Shown piece by piece: positions 32,030 through 44,406 of a DNA stretch of 64,000 bases. The DNA comes from Plumapathes pennacea. Lineage: Eukaryota > Cnidaria > Anthozoa > Antipatharia > Myriopathidae. The position numbers were made by a program, and so were the translations under genes. Within the stretch, counting starts at the first letter, position 1, and every line of letters begins with the position of its first letter. The stretch spans positions 72,001 through 136,000 of the forward strand of contig OZ038468.1 of NCBI GenBank assembly GCA_964036295.1, given 5' to 3'. The notes beneath the pieces were generated by a model that was not told the DNA's origin, made no database searches, and saw only the letters and a list, made by a program, of their open reading frames with translations.

Positions 32030-35000
32030 ATGTTTTCGTGTTTGAGTTTACTGCTGCTGTTTACAGCATCCGTTTTTTCTTCTGATGTTATCGAATTGAA
32101 CGATGGTAATTTTGAAACTGAGGTAAAGGATCTGGACATAGCTCTAGTCGAGTTTTTTGCACCGTGGTAAGTGTAAAAAGGTCCCAACTTGCAAATTGAT
32201 TTATCTTGAAAGTATAGCCCTCAGACATTTCCTGCTTTGCTCTCTCGAAGGTGCGGACACTGCAAGAGACTAGCACCAGAGTACGAGACGGCTGCAACAG
32301 CGTTAAAAGCTGCAGACACGCCAGTTCCCTTGATCAAGGTAAATGTCACTCCATATCTGGGCATCAATTAGAAACTTAAATGAAGTTCGTTCCTCATCCG
32401 GCATTCGTTTGATTGGATGATTCTGTATTTAAATGACAATTTATCGCAGAGATTTATAAGTCTTCAATTGACGATTTTAGAATTTGATCGTTTTTGGTGT
32501 TGGGCAAATCCTTGGGGCCTTGTCATTGGAACATATACAGTACTTTTGACCTCCAACATTAATCCAATATTAAATTTTAATATTTTTCTCATTTCCTTGC
32601 ACAAGTTGCAGCATTTTGCGAGACCTTCGTTTGAGATCAGATTGTATATTGTTCTAGTTTGTATCACTGTGGTTAATTAAATGATATTATTTTTATTAAT
32701 TATTATTATTATTGATTTTATTAATATTATTACTTTAAGTTGGTGGTGATTGTCCTAGCGAAAGTAGTCTCCAGGAAGACTGTTTAGTAGACTGTGGAGA
32801 TTGGCCTTAGTTGCAAGTCTTAGCAATCAATTTAGATTACATCAGCATCACTCATATATTTTCTCTTTAGTGTGGTTGCAAGAATCTGGATTTTTTAACT
32901 TGGGAGTGATTCTACAGTATTAACTCATTCTTTGATCAGGTGGACTGTACAGAAGCCGGTAAAGAAACTTGTGGTAAATATGGTGTGAGCGGCTATCCAA
33001 CACTCAAGATCTTTAGGAATGGAGCTGTTTCTAAAGACTATGATGGACCTAGAGAATCAGGTGATTGAACTGCTGTGCCTTGTATGAAAGTGTTGCCCTG
33101 TGATTTTTACTGGAAGGTCATAACTTGTGTCATCTTCATAAGGACCAACTTTGATTTTACTTCTTCCTGTTATTAGAAAAAAGAATTATACAGTCAAATT
33201 TCAAAGTTGCACGAGACATGAAAAAAAGTTCGAAATAGCGGGTTTCAAAATAGCCAATAGTAAATGACTGAAAAGTAAGTCCAGGGGGATTCGGCTTGAC
33301 TTTAAAATAACGGGGACTTTGAATTAACCAAGTTCGAAATAAGGAGGTCTGACTGTAACATCATTCGTACTGTGCTTTTGACAGGAGACACTGTCAATAC
33401 TAGATGATTTTATATGAAAATAAATCTGGTGCACTTCACACAAACAAGAATGTACAGTATAGCAATGGGAATACAGGAGATATGTTACTTTAGTTGCTGC
33501 TACAACACCAGTACTGCTTGACTAACTGCTGTGGTTTCTTTAATTTGTAGCTGGCATCATTTCCTTCATGGGCAAGCAAGCTGGACCAAGTTCAAAAGGT
33601 TAGAATAATATGTAAGCATTTAGATATGTGCATGTAGTATTTATTGTGAATTTTTATATACTGTAATCATTTGCTTTGTACAGAAATCACAGATCTGGAG
33701 CAGATGAAGAAATTTGTAGGAAATAACAACCCATCCGTTGTTGGTGAGTGAATTTACAAATTAGTTTTGACTTGTTGGTTGAAGAAGCTGCATTACCATA
33801 CATGAACCAGTGCTCGACATTAAGGGTTTAGGTTGGTTGCCCTTCAGACTGTAGATTGACTTCAAGCAATAAAAAGTTTCATAATTTCTAGTTGCCCGGC
33901 CCAGAATTTACCTGCCTGACCAAAAGTTTTGGTTGCCCCGGGCAAGTGGGCAACCGTTAATGTCGAGCGCTGATGAACTAAATTTGATCTCTCTTAATGC
34001 TGTCCTCACCAGCAGTTTGATAACTATTTGCTTGAAGTTCTGATCAGATTATGATGTGTTCTCTTGTGCCAGCCTTCATAAAAGATGATAAAGACCTGGA
34101 AAAGGAGTTTTTAAAATCTGCTAATGAACTACGAGAGAAGTACCGTTTTGCACACACCTCATCTGAGGAAGTTATGAAAGAATATGGCTATACAGAGTGA
34201 GTACCATCTAGATCTATACTAATACTGTCCATGTTGCATCTGATTGTATTGATCTGTATTAAGCACTATTTTCCAGACCCATCTACCCCCTCAACAAGCC
34301 TCGAGTTCTTGGGGCGAATGCTCAAGTATGTTTAAATAAAAGAGAACTTGATCTATAAATAGTAGTAATATATTTTATAGTGGGGAATCATTATTTTGGT
34401 AAAATGTTTGTGTGATAAAAAACTATGAGCATCAGGAGTTTCAATTTGTTGTTCATATTTCAGTGAACTTGTTCTGTTCCGGCCGCCTCATCTGCACAGC
34501 AAGTTTGAGCCAAATCACATGAAGTTCACCAGCACACCAACACTATTTTACATCAAAAAGTTCTTGAAGGAACACATTCATGGATTGGTCGGCCACATGA
34601 CAGCTGATAATATGGATCAATTCAAAGAACCAGTTTGTGTGGTGTACTACAAGGTTGACTATAAACTCAATGCCAAAGGTAAGAGGAACAACCAATTCAA
34701 GCTTTACATACAGGGAGAATGTGTTGAATCTAGTATACAGTCAACTCTCTCTAAGCGGACACCTCTCTAAGGCGGACAGCATGCAGATTTTCACTTGTTT
34801 CTCTGTAGCTGAACTCTCTCCAAGGCAAGACCTCTCTAAGGCGGACACTAAATCTAGTCCCAAGGGTGTCTGCCTTAGAGAGAGTTGACTGTATGTTACC
34901 TCATTAAGATTGGTGGCCATCTAGGCTGTACATGTAGTCTGAGTTCAAGCAATAAAAAAATTGGATGTTTCATAATTTTCTTTGTTTGCCCTGCCCTGAA

Positions 35001-38000
35001 TTTACCTGCCCAACCAAATTTTTTGGTTGCCCTGGGCATAGGGCAACTGTTAAAGATGTTTACTTGTAAGTTGTGTGAAAACTGTGTTAGGAAAGTGTTG
35101 ATTCAAAATGCATCAGTGACCACGAATCAAACTGAACGTTGCAGAATGCTACAGTATAATTATGTAGTGTGTTTGGATGTTGCATGTGTATATGCAGATT
35201 TAGGCACAGTACTTCACACATATGATTTTTGTTGTTCTTTCTTTCTTGCAGGCACAAATTACTGGCGCAACCGTGTACTGAAGGTGGCCAAAGAGTTCCA
35301 AGATAGAGCTATAACTTTTGCTATTGCCAATATTGATGAACTCCAAAACAAACTGCGAGAGTTTGGTGCAGAAGCTAAAGGAGACAAACCAATTGCCACC
35401 ATCAAAACTGATGATGGTTCCAAATTTGCAATGAAGGAGGATTTTAGGTGAGGTTTCTTTGTGTATGATGGTAATTAATGGTCTGGACCCAGACTACCAG
35501 TGAATAGCTTGTTACAAAAAATTAGTGCATTGGGATCTGTATACTGTATAATTATACATTTGTGTAGAAACTTGTTGTCAAGTGAGCTGAACTTCTTCAG
35601 TGCTACTGTATGTATGCTGTTCATATTCAACTTGAATTCAGCCCAATAACAACATTGCTATTAGAAGATACTTTATTTTATTGAGTTCTTGGTCCAGGAG
35701 TGTTGTTATTCTAGCTTTGGTCAACACCACCTTTGGCAGTGACAGAATTAAGATGTGCAATACAATACATGCATTTCTTAGCTGTCAGTATTTTGTATAA
35801 TCATACCAGCACATTGAGAGTCTCTTTCTTTGCAGCGTGGACACGTTTAAACAGTTTGTGTCTGATTATTTTGCTGATAAACTTGAGCCTTACATCAAGT
35901 CAGAAGCAGTGCCAGAGAGCAATGATGAAGGAGTTAAAGTAAGTCATTCACTACATTTCATTTCATTACATTACATACATGTACTCAGAAAAACTGTAAT
36001 ATTACCCCAAATCATTTATTATGTGTAATGTGGCTATGTTTCATCCTCTAAATAAAGTACAGGCATGCAGAGATGAGGTGATACCATTAAATGTCACAGT
36101 ATAGACATGCATGGTTGCCCGCTATGCCCAAGGCAAACAAAAAATTGGGTCAGACAACCAAAAATTATGAAACTTTTTATTGCTCCAAGTCAATCTACAG
36201 TCCAAAGTGCAACCAACTTAAAAGCTTAAAATGTTGAGCCCTGATGTTGGTCTTGTAATTAGAATTTAAAATATTAGTCTTGGAGATGATCATTTGAATG
36301 TTTACACCTCGTTGTTGCCTTGTTAGGTTGTTGTTGGCTCAACGTTTAATGAAATAGTAAATGATGCATCCAAGGATGTCTTGATTGAGTTTTATGCCCC
36401 TTGGTGTGGACATTGCAAGAGCCTGGAACCCAAGTATAAGGAGCTTGGCGAAAAGGTAAAAATAATAATGTGCACATAAGAAAGAAATATTTGGATGTCA
36501 TAGTTTTCATCTTTTCTTATTGTGTCTACTTTTTATTACCACCAGAGATGAATTGCTAGCATTATCCTTTGTCAAACTAGAATAAATTACACATTGCACT
36601 TACAGTATTATATAGCTGAGGCACTTGTAACAAATAAGGTTGAATGCAGGAATAACATAGATAATAACTTAACAAGTTCCCCTCCTCCAGTGTGGGATTG
36701 ATACATTTAGCACTGTGACAGGCTTTGGGCAAAGCTGGGAAAAGAATTATCAAAAGTGCTTCCCTTTTTTATCCTAGCTCAGGATGTGCCTCACTAAACT
36801 TTGCATTTTAAATATTTTTAGCTGCATCAAAAGTATTTGTGAAAACCTGATAGCTTGGTAGTCCAATATTCTCTGTTTAACTTTTTTCAGTTCAAAGATG
36901 TAGAGAATATTGTTATTGCCAAGATGGACGCCACAGCCAATGACGTGCCTTTACCATATGACGTTAGAGGGTAGGTTGACAAAAATATCTTTTAAACTTG
37001 TCATGACACATTGCACCTGTGGATGCATGCATTGTTTGATTATTATACTTTATGTTGCTGAACACGCTATGCTATAATAAAGAAACACTTTGAGTTATAG
37101 AAGCATGCAGGGATTTGAAAAAACTTGGAATTTTGTTTCAATTCTTAAGTGCTTCTGTAACTCAATATACATGGAGTGCATGGACAAGTGATTTATTTCT
37201 GTGCAAACTGATGCCTTAACTGATACAGACATGCTAAGTTGAGGTATACTGCAATGCCTGTGAAATTCATTTTTGTTTACCAATCAGATTGTTCATAGAA
37301 CCCTGCTATCTCCAACTCTCAAGGGAAGCGAGAAATAGTTTGAGATAGTGGGGATTGAGATCATGGGGTTCTACCAAGGGAAATTTCTATCAAGTTCATT
37401 TGGGAAGGAGATCGGATTCTGTTCGAGATAGCAAGGTTCTACTGTATTCTTAATTAGCTAGACCCAGGGGAAAACAGGAAAGCACCTTTAAGTGGTTTAG
37501 AAAATACAAATCCAGTGCATTTTATTATTTTGTACAGAACTCTCTACATTATTCAACTGGTTTTTTTTTTATTATTTAATTTTTAGTTGTTTTTTTTTTT
37601 TAATTTATTTATTTTTCCTATTTTTGAAAGGTAGAGATGTGGGGAAGCCAGGCTAACTATAGGCCAGAAAATCTTTGATGAGTTTTGAACTAAACCTAAC
37701 TGTATCAACTCTCTTACATTTTGCCATACAACAAAACACCACTAGTTGTGTTGAATAATATTGATGTTCAAGACAATGTGCTTTGTGGAGGCAAGAGTTT
37801 GCCTGACTACTGTAAATGTATTGAAAGGGGAAATTTGCTTCTAGTCATAAAAAGTTCTAGTTCAAAACATTATTATAACTTTGTTTCTGACAGTGTGCTC
37901 ATGTTTGCTCTGTTATTCCAGATTTCCAACAATTTATTGGTCTCCAAAAAAAGATAAGAAAGAGCCTAAGAAGTACACTGGAGGACGTGAGGTGGCTGAC

Positions 38001-38114
38001 TTCATAAAATTCATCAAAAAAGAAGCAACAGATCCATTTGTTTTACCAGCTGCTCCAGCGGGAGGGAAAAAGAAGAAAGCTAAGAAAGAGAAGACTCCTA
38101 AAGACGAGTTGTAA
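32030..38114 (+). CDS. PDIA3: Protein disulfide-isomerase A3 (ERp57)
   Basis: Twelve exons: 32030-32166, 32251-32338, 32940-33060, 33551-33598, 33684-33743, 34073-34196, 34464-34678, 35252-35447, 35836-35938, 36327-36455, 36891-36970 and 37922-38114. Total 497 residues (family about 505). An ER thiol-disulfide oxidoreductase that folds glycoproteins with calnexin/calreticulin. A signal peptide (about 1-18) is followed by domain a with WCGHCK (Cys 47 and 50), domains b and b', and domain a' with WCGHCK (Cys 391 and 394). The Lys-rich tail ends KDEL, the retention signal (vertebrate ERp57 ends QEDL). The first three exons have the same split-Trp intron and the same 121-bp exon 3 as the two small PDI-like genes upstream, evidence of common origin. 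ERSE-like boxes lie upstream. Introns carry three copies of a 'gttgccc' MITE. Confidence 0.96.
33190..33362. mobile_element. Small element with 'tacagtcaaa' ends
   Basis: Left end acagtcaaatttcaaagttg and right end ttcgaaataaggaggtctgactgta form loose terminal inverted repeats around internal ttcgaaata phrases. In PDIA3 intron 3. A similar degenerate element lies at 37287-37446 (tagaaccctgctatctccaa ... gagatagcaaggttctactgta) in intron 11. Confidence 0.6.
33810..33975. mobile_element. 'Gttgccc' MITE, copy 1
   Basis: Begins gtgctcgacattaagggttt and ends gggcaaccgttaatgtcgag, with inverted ends. The interior has caagcaataaaaagtttcat and ttttggttgccc. In PDIA3 intron 5. Relatives at 34905-35055 (intron 7) and, inverted, 36108-36245 (intron 9). 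Confidence 0.8.
34735..34893. mobile_element. 'Cggacacc' MITE with perfect ends
   Basis: Left end tacagtcaactctctctaag and right end cttagagagagttgactgta are exact inverted complements over 19-20 bp. Contains internal gcggacacctctctaaggcg. About 158 bp, in PDIA3 intron 7. This is the clearest copy of the family expanded at 15735-16090 and degenerate at 22485-22622. Confidence 0.9.
34905..35055. mobile_element. 'Gttgccc' MITE, copy 2
   Basis: Shares caagcaataaaa, tttcataatttt and ttttttggttgccctgggca with the copy at 33810. Lies directly beside the 'cggacacc' MITE in PDIA3 intron 7. Confidence 0.7.
36108..36245 (-). mobile_element. 'Gttgccc' MITE, copy 3 (inverted)
   Basis: Reads ggttgcccgctatgcccaagg ... 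caaaaattatgaaactttttattg ... atgttgagccctgatg, the reverse complement of the other copies. In PDIA3 intron 9. Confidence 0.7.
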
Positions 38115-38377
38115 AAAATCTAGTGCTGTTAGATATTTTCTAATATTAACTCTGTCATTGTCCTTATATGTGTGGTAAGGTTTGTTTGAGTTTATATGAA
38201 TTCTGAAAGAGAGGTTTGGCAAGGTGCTTTTCTATTTTTATCAAGTGTCAAGGAAAATTGGGAAAAATCGGCTGCTAGAAGAAATAGAAAGATACCATGC
38301 TTGTCTTGTAGGTTCTGTAATTAAAAGAACTAAAAAAGTATTCTCAAACTTTGACTGATGTGTTTCATTCCATCTTA

Positions 38378-38580
38378 ATCCTTTCACTCCAAAGTTCAAG
38401 ATACAAATTCTCCCAAGCTTTTCAGAAGACAATGGATGCATGGTGTAGTGAGAACTAATAGTTTGATCAGCTTTCATTTGAGCAAGGCATCAAAAGCCAG
38501 ATTATCCTTTCTGTATGATATATATCTGGTGAGAAACTAAAGGATATGATTGAAGTTGATCATTCTTGGAAGTGAAAGTG
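38378..38580 (+). mobile_element. MITE family B copy
   Basis: Ends aatcctttcactccaaagtt and gatcattcttggaagtgaaagt. Interior tttgatcagctttcatttgagc and gtgagaaactaaaggatatg, matching 50465-50620. Confidence 0.75.
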
Positions 38581-38639
38581 GAGGGGAGAAATTTCTGGCA
38601 CTTCTTCCTGTTGCGCGTCAACATTCCAAACATTCCGTC

Positions 38640-38790
38640 GATTGCGCGGGAAAGTGGCGCCGGCGCGCTAACCGGTTTGTACCCAGACTTCCTCGGTTTC
38701 ATCACGTAAGTTGGGAGTTCGGTTATATATATACAGCGAAGTGAACAGACGGAATATTACCAAGAATACACCCCAAGACAACTCCAGAGG
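38640..38790 (+). promoter_or_regulatory. Possible promoter and non-coding first exon
   Basis: A GC-rich patch (gtggcgccggcgcgctaacc) is followed by a TATA-like ttatatatatac at 38723-38734. About 60 bp later comes a strong donor GTAAGTACG at 38790. This arrangement suggests a transcription start with a short untranslated exon. No matching coding exons were identified downstream. The only candidate is the small frame at 42972. Confidence 0.3.
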
Positions 38791-39439
38791 TAAGTACGTA
38801 TGCTCCTAATAGCCTTGTAATCAGCGAGTGTAAATGTTACATTGACACGCGACTTCGTTTGTATACTTCGGCTCGTCTTCGCTAAAGTTGTTGATATTCT
38901 ACGACTATGCTGCACTTTCTTGTGTCGCAAGAGTATAATCCTGTGTAAGGCATCTCACTGAAGATTCAGAAGACCTGCATGGTCGGAGCTTGCAGCTTTT
39001 TACGGCGTTTGTGTGCACAACTCGGTCAGAGAGAAAGCCTGGTTGATTTTTATGTTCAAAACAGCGGCTATTCGTATCCGGTTCTCCCCATTCCCCCTCC
39101 AGGCGTTCCGCACTCGGACCGGACCCAACCCCTTCCCGGTAGAGGCGCTACGCGGGCTAATACTAAGAATGATATTTTATCAATCTTGTTCTAAGCCGAC
39201 AATAACTCCACTGCGAGTAGATATGACATGTTCTTCCGTGGTTGTCCGTTTCCTTTTTCCGTTTCTGACTGAAATATATGGGATATTACACGGCGGCGCG
39301 AAGATATGAATTTATTTTCGAGTGGTAAAAACAACTATTTTATGTATGTATTGTTTCCTACTCTTTCAGAGTGCACATACCATAAATGCTAACTCTACTA
39401 CCCTAAAATAAAATTTCTATACTCCCTATTTCAGAGGCT

Positions 39440-40885
39440 AAAATGCATAAAAGCGATATCTTTTGGGCCGCGAGAAATAAGAGCAAATCCGTCGACCAAC
39501 ACTTAACGCCTTTTTAAATATAGGAGGTTTAAACTATGCGTAGTTGGCGAGCTTCCTATATCTCCATAAATCATCATTGCACAGAATTATGCTTGTCAAC
39601 TCCTCATAGGGATGTTAAAGTCAAACTAATGAATATCGGCCATTTTTTTGAGAAGAAAGCTATAGCGGCCTTTGCACTTTTTCGGAAAATGCTCATTTTT
39701 GATCTAGTGTCAGAATCGCATGAGCCTTTCAGAAACCTGCTATAACGAAGCGGTCTGTATGAAATTTTTAATATTTTAGACCGCCGGCTGCGAGAAATAA
39801 GAGCAAATCATGGACCAACACTTGACGCTTTAAAATCACAGGTTTAAACTGTGCGTAGTTTTCTTCCTACATTTCCATAAACAATCATTGCACAGAATTG
39901 ATGCTTGTCAACTCTTCACAGGGATGTTAAGGTCAAACAAATGAGTATTTGTAGAGAAATCCTTGTTACTAGATCAGGTAAAATGATTCGTCAAAATCGG
40001 CCATCTTTTTAAAAGAATAGCGGCCTTTGCACTTTTTTTTTTTGTTTTTTCACTAAATGCTCATTCTTAACCTAATGTTAGAATTGAATGAACCTTTTAG
40101 AAACCTTTTTAATGATATAACGAAGCTGTCTGTATGCAGTTTTTAATATTTTAGACCTCTGGCCGCGAGAAATAAGAGCAAATTATCGACCAACATTTGA
40201 CGGTTTTTATAGATATAGGTTTAAACTATGCGTAGTTGGCGGGCTTCCTCTGTCTCCATAAATCATCATTGCACAGAACTATGTTTGTCAACTCTTCACA
40301 GGGATTTTAAGGTCAAACTATTGAATATTTGTAGAGAAATCTTTATTATTATGTGGTAAAATGATTCGTCAAAATCGGCCATTTTTGAGAAGAAAGCTAT
40401 ATAGCGGCCTCTGCAATTTTTCGGAAAATGTTCATTTTTGACCTAGTGTCAGAATTGCACGAGCTTAATGCTATAACGAAGCTGTTTGTATGCAATTCTT
40501 GATATTTTAGACCGCCGGCGGGGAGAAATAAGAGCAAATCATCGACCAACACTTAACGCTTCTTAGAGGAGGTTTAAACTATATCCGTAGTTGGTGGCCT
40601 TTCTATATCTCTATAAATCATCATTGCACAGAATTATGCTTTTCAACTCTTCACAGGGGTTTTAAGGTCAAACTAATGAATATTTGCAGAGAAATCCTTG
40701 TTATTATGTGGTAAAATGAGTCGTCAAAATCGGCCATATTTTTAGAAAAAAAATTGCAGCCTTTGCTTTTATTTTCTGAAAATGCTCATGTTTGGCCTAA
40801 TGTCAGAATCACATAAATCTTTCAAAAACCTTATGCTATAGCAAAGCTGTCTGCAATGACATTTTATACCACCGGCCGCGATAAA
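39440..40885 (+). repeat. Satellite-like tandem array, about 356-bp unit
   Basis: The phrase gcgagaaataagagcaaat recurs at about 39466, 39789, 40163 and 40519, with a truncated start at 40878 (spacing about 320-375 bp). Each unit also carries ggtttaaactatgcgtagtt, ataaatcatcattgcacagaa and tcaaaatcggccat. Four diverged units, no coding frame. The last is broken by the element inserted at 40886. Confidence 0.88.
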
Positions 40886-42237
40886 TACAGTGGAACCTCC
40901 CGTAAGTGACCACCCTTTGTTTGTCTTTAAGTGGTCGCTTACGGGAGGTGGTCGATTACGGAAATATCTCACCACGGGAGGCCTAAGTGAGATTCAGCTT
41001 TGGCCACAACAAGTGTCAAATAATGCAGTTTTAGTGAGTGAAAAACAACTTGTGTTTTACGAAATCAACCTTGTGTCCTGTTGCAGGATACAATACATAC
41101 CTTAGTGTTTTGTCCCGTCCGGTTTTTGCAAACTTCTGAGAAGTTAGGCTGCATTAATTAAAAATCAGGAGGGGGAGGGGGGGGGGGGGGGGAGGATATT
41201 TAATAAAGTGCACATTTCTTGTTTATCCCCTCCTCCCTTACCTGCTAAGAAAAAAATATATATCCCCTTGGAGTTTCACTTCACATAAAAATAACAAATT
41301 CCAGGTTTGTGTCAAGCATCAAGCTTTACCTGCAAGGTCGAGGGTGGAAGTGGAAAAATCCCACCTCACTTATTCATAAATATTATACGCATAAAAAAAA
41401 TTATCTCAGTTAAGGCTCGAGCACCTAGGGGGATCCGCATGCTACCCCGGAAATGTTTGAAAATGTTGTCTTCTGAAAGGGCATTTTCTACACTGACCTT
41501 AAGAGCATGAAATTTCAATGAAGGTTTCAAGCAACATATTTATTTATTTTTAATTGCTTGAAAATTCAGGAGATCTCGGAAAAATTTAGTAGATCGGGAG
41601 ATTGCATCAAAAATTCGTAGGGTTGGAATGTCCGAAAGCATGATAAATACTACGATAAAATTAATTGCTCTCAATAATATCTAATAGTTGAATGTTTCAT
41701 TAATGGAAGAAAGCTGGGGCAGATTAAGGAGGTTTGAGAGCTGTAGGCGCAAGCTGCTAGGGAGTCTGGGCCGGGGTATGTTCCCCGGGAAAATTTTGAA
41801 TCTAGACTCCCTGAAACTTCGTTTACTACATTTTCAGGGTTTGAGCAGAAAAGGTGGTATTACTTGCTTTATCATCTCAAACATTTTTCGCACACCCCCC
41901 CCCCCCCCCCACCCTGATATCACATTAAAAACTAATACTCCCCTTTTAATGCGCAAAAAATGTTTTTTCCCGCCCCTTCATTTCCTCCTCCTTCCTTCTC
42001 TTGGTTTTCAATGAATGCAGTCTTTGTCCTTGCTCAGAAAATTGCCCTATAAGACTAGCATAGTGGTCCTTTACCGGAGGTATAAAACGATGCGAAAACT
42101 CAAACGGTCGGCCTCAATGGTGGTCGCGGTTTCACTAATAGAAATTTAACTGAGTGACCAATCGGTCATTTGGTAAGTGGTCGCTTAAGAGAGGTGGTCA
42201 CTTAAGGGAGTGGGCGCTCAGGGAGGTTCCACTGTAG
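40886..42237. mobile_element. Non-autonomous DNA transposon, about 1.35 kb, TA target
   Basis: Left end cagtggaacctcccgtaagt; right end, reverse-complemented, cagtggaacctccctgagcg. The ends are inverted repeats flanked by TA on both sides, as for Tc1/mariner-type insertions. Subterminal taagtggtcgctta phrases occur at both ends. No transposase frame was seen. Contains poly-G (41170-41192) and poly-C (41896-41910) runs. It is inserted in the fifth unit of the tandem array. Confidence 0.82.
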
Positions 42238-42971
42238 CTAAAGATAAAATAACAAGTTCAAATGTTTTAAATAATGCCGTAGCTTGTTCTTAAAAATTCT
42301 GATATAGGCCGTCTGAGTTCATCGGGAGAGTTCATTCAATCTGAGGTAGACTCGTAGTGTGTGAATCGTTTTCCCCGCTCCGTTGAGGGTTTTGGTAAAC
42401 TTATAAGTCTGCCATTTTATACAGTGGATATGGTGACAAACGTTCGGCCAACAGCCTTCACTGAACGTTTTGTATTAATTCAAGTCGAAGGCTGAAACTC
42501 CTTTTTTCCAAGTCCATTTCAGAGTAGACAGACATTCGGAAGAGGATTGTTTGAACGTACTTCTTACTTGCCACATATGCTCGCTTAGTCTTGTTTATAA
42601 ATGAAAGAACACACCACTCGCTATTAAATTGTTCAGATGGAAGAGTCTGACATACTGAGTCGGTCATGGCTGAACAGTAGGAAAACGTCCGCCAATAATC
42701 CATCGATCTTTTTTCATTCCGCATTCAACATTTTCATCTAACTGGAATATTTTGCACTTGTAAAGTGGAGCGGGTCGTTTTTTGGTGTTCTATCCATGTG
42801 GTCGCTGAGTTGAGTGTAAATTCATTAGAACATATTGATGTTTTCTTTGTGCGGTAGACACTTTGCAGAAAACAATTTGGATAACATCTTTAAATACTCC
42901 AACTTAGGGGGTAAACTCCGCAAGAGCTTGACGGGACGCCCTTTTTGTAATAATTAGGCGAGGAAAAAGAT

Positions 42972-43184
42972 ATGCGGCTGTGTTATAGCAAAAAACCTCA
43001 AACCTGCCTTTTTGTGCGTTCGAGTTCAGCAGAAATGATTGAATTTATTCCTGGACAACTTCTTTATGATGTGTACATAACAAGTCACGTCGACACCGCC
43101 AGACATTTCGCAAAGAAGCCTGAAAAGTTATCGGCTGCGAAACAGAAGACAGCTAAACACAAGCTTGGTGCATTGAAGCCGTAA
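42972..43184 (+). CDS. Small basic open frame, doubtful gene
   Basis: ATG at 42972 gives 70 residues, MRLCYSKKPQTCLFV... ending in a Lys-rich stretch KKPEKLSAAKQKTAKHKLGAL. It follows an acceptor-like ttgtaataattag (42956). No family recognised and no other exon firmly attached. Could be chance. Included because its composition is more protein-like than nearby frames. Confidence 0.18.
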   Translation: MRLCYSKKPQTCLFVRSSSAEMIEFIPGQLLYDVYITSHVDTARHFAKKPEKLSAAKQKTAKHKLGALKP

Positions 43185-44400
43185 AAACGACTTTAAGTAC
43201 TTTACAAGGTTCGGTTTAGAACAGATGGTGCTAGCTGGTTTATTGTTTTGTTCTTTGATTGAGTCGGCTGGTGATTACCAAACATTCCGTGGGGTCTTAA
43301 TTAACAGGGTTGCTCCACCTACTTGATTAAGATGGATGGGAAAAAAATTGTTCCGGTCACACTAATGTATGCTAAGACCTCCGATCAACTTTTAAGAGTC
43401 CCACAGAAAAAAAAAAAAAACAAAAACTAGCCGTTTTGTATCTGTGACTGATTGAGTGAGCTCGGTTAATGTTCTTTTTTTTTTTTCGGGGCCTGTGTCT
43501 TATCAAATCACTATCAGATTTGTAAACAATGAGCTTGTCGTAATTACGTAAAATTATAGCAGTGAATGGCACTCAATTTCAATGAACGATGTTTGTGTTT
43601 CAGCTCGATCCGACCATATGGCGATAAGAAATAGGGAAAATAAGAAACGATAGCGCATGTTTATGATAAAACACATAATACAGTCATTGAATATCATGTT
43701 GTCTTCGTTAATTTGTGGGCTGGGTCCGTTTAACAGGACTTTTAACCGTCCACAGTAGTCGTCAACAAAGTCATTTGTAGACCAAAAGATATCAATAGAC
43801 TCTTTCCGCCATTTCTATACGTTCGACCAACCACAGCTTTTTGCCGTTTTCCATCGATTTACCCCATCCAATGAGTAAATGAAAAGCACAGCGTTGTGGA
43901 AACATTGCCGTTTGGAAGACTGAAACCTTTTAAACTGTTGAAGTGCGGGGTTTTATCTCAAAGCTAAGTAGGCTGATCTAGAGCTCTTTATGCGCACCGG
44001 CTTAATTAAACCACTGTGTAAACACAAAGCTTTGAGAGTTCTTGCGATTCCCGATTTGCCCCCTAGAGCGAGGACGCAAAAAAAAAAAGAAGAAAAAAAG
44101 AAAAAAAAAATTGCTAAACCTTGGTCGTAATTCGTTTTTGTAAAGACAAACGAATCTAAATCTTCTGCACGTGGAGTCGAGTGTTGTGTGGAGTATTCGT
44201 AAATGATAATCTGTTAGTAGCTATAAACCCGCACTTGAAATATTCAACTTTGACACCGCAGTCTTGCTTCATATGTTCGTTAACATCAAACCAATAAAAG
44301 ACATGATGCTGTTCCAGTTTCCGAACAGGAAGGACCCAAACAGTCACAGAATAGTTGAGAATAGATACACAGACAAGCAAGTTGTATAAATAATGAACAT

Positions 44401-44406
44401 TTTATT
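44401..44406 (-). terminator. Polyadenylation signal for RGM (minus strand)
   Basis: TTTATT on the + strand, i.e. AATAAA on the minus strand, about 235 bp past the RGM stop codon. Confidence 0.55.

Noticed and set aside
41688..42014. 108-codon frame inside the 1.35-kb DNA element
   Set aside because: Contains a poly-Pro run from a poly-C tract and has no DDE or other transposase motifs.
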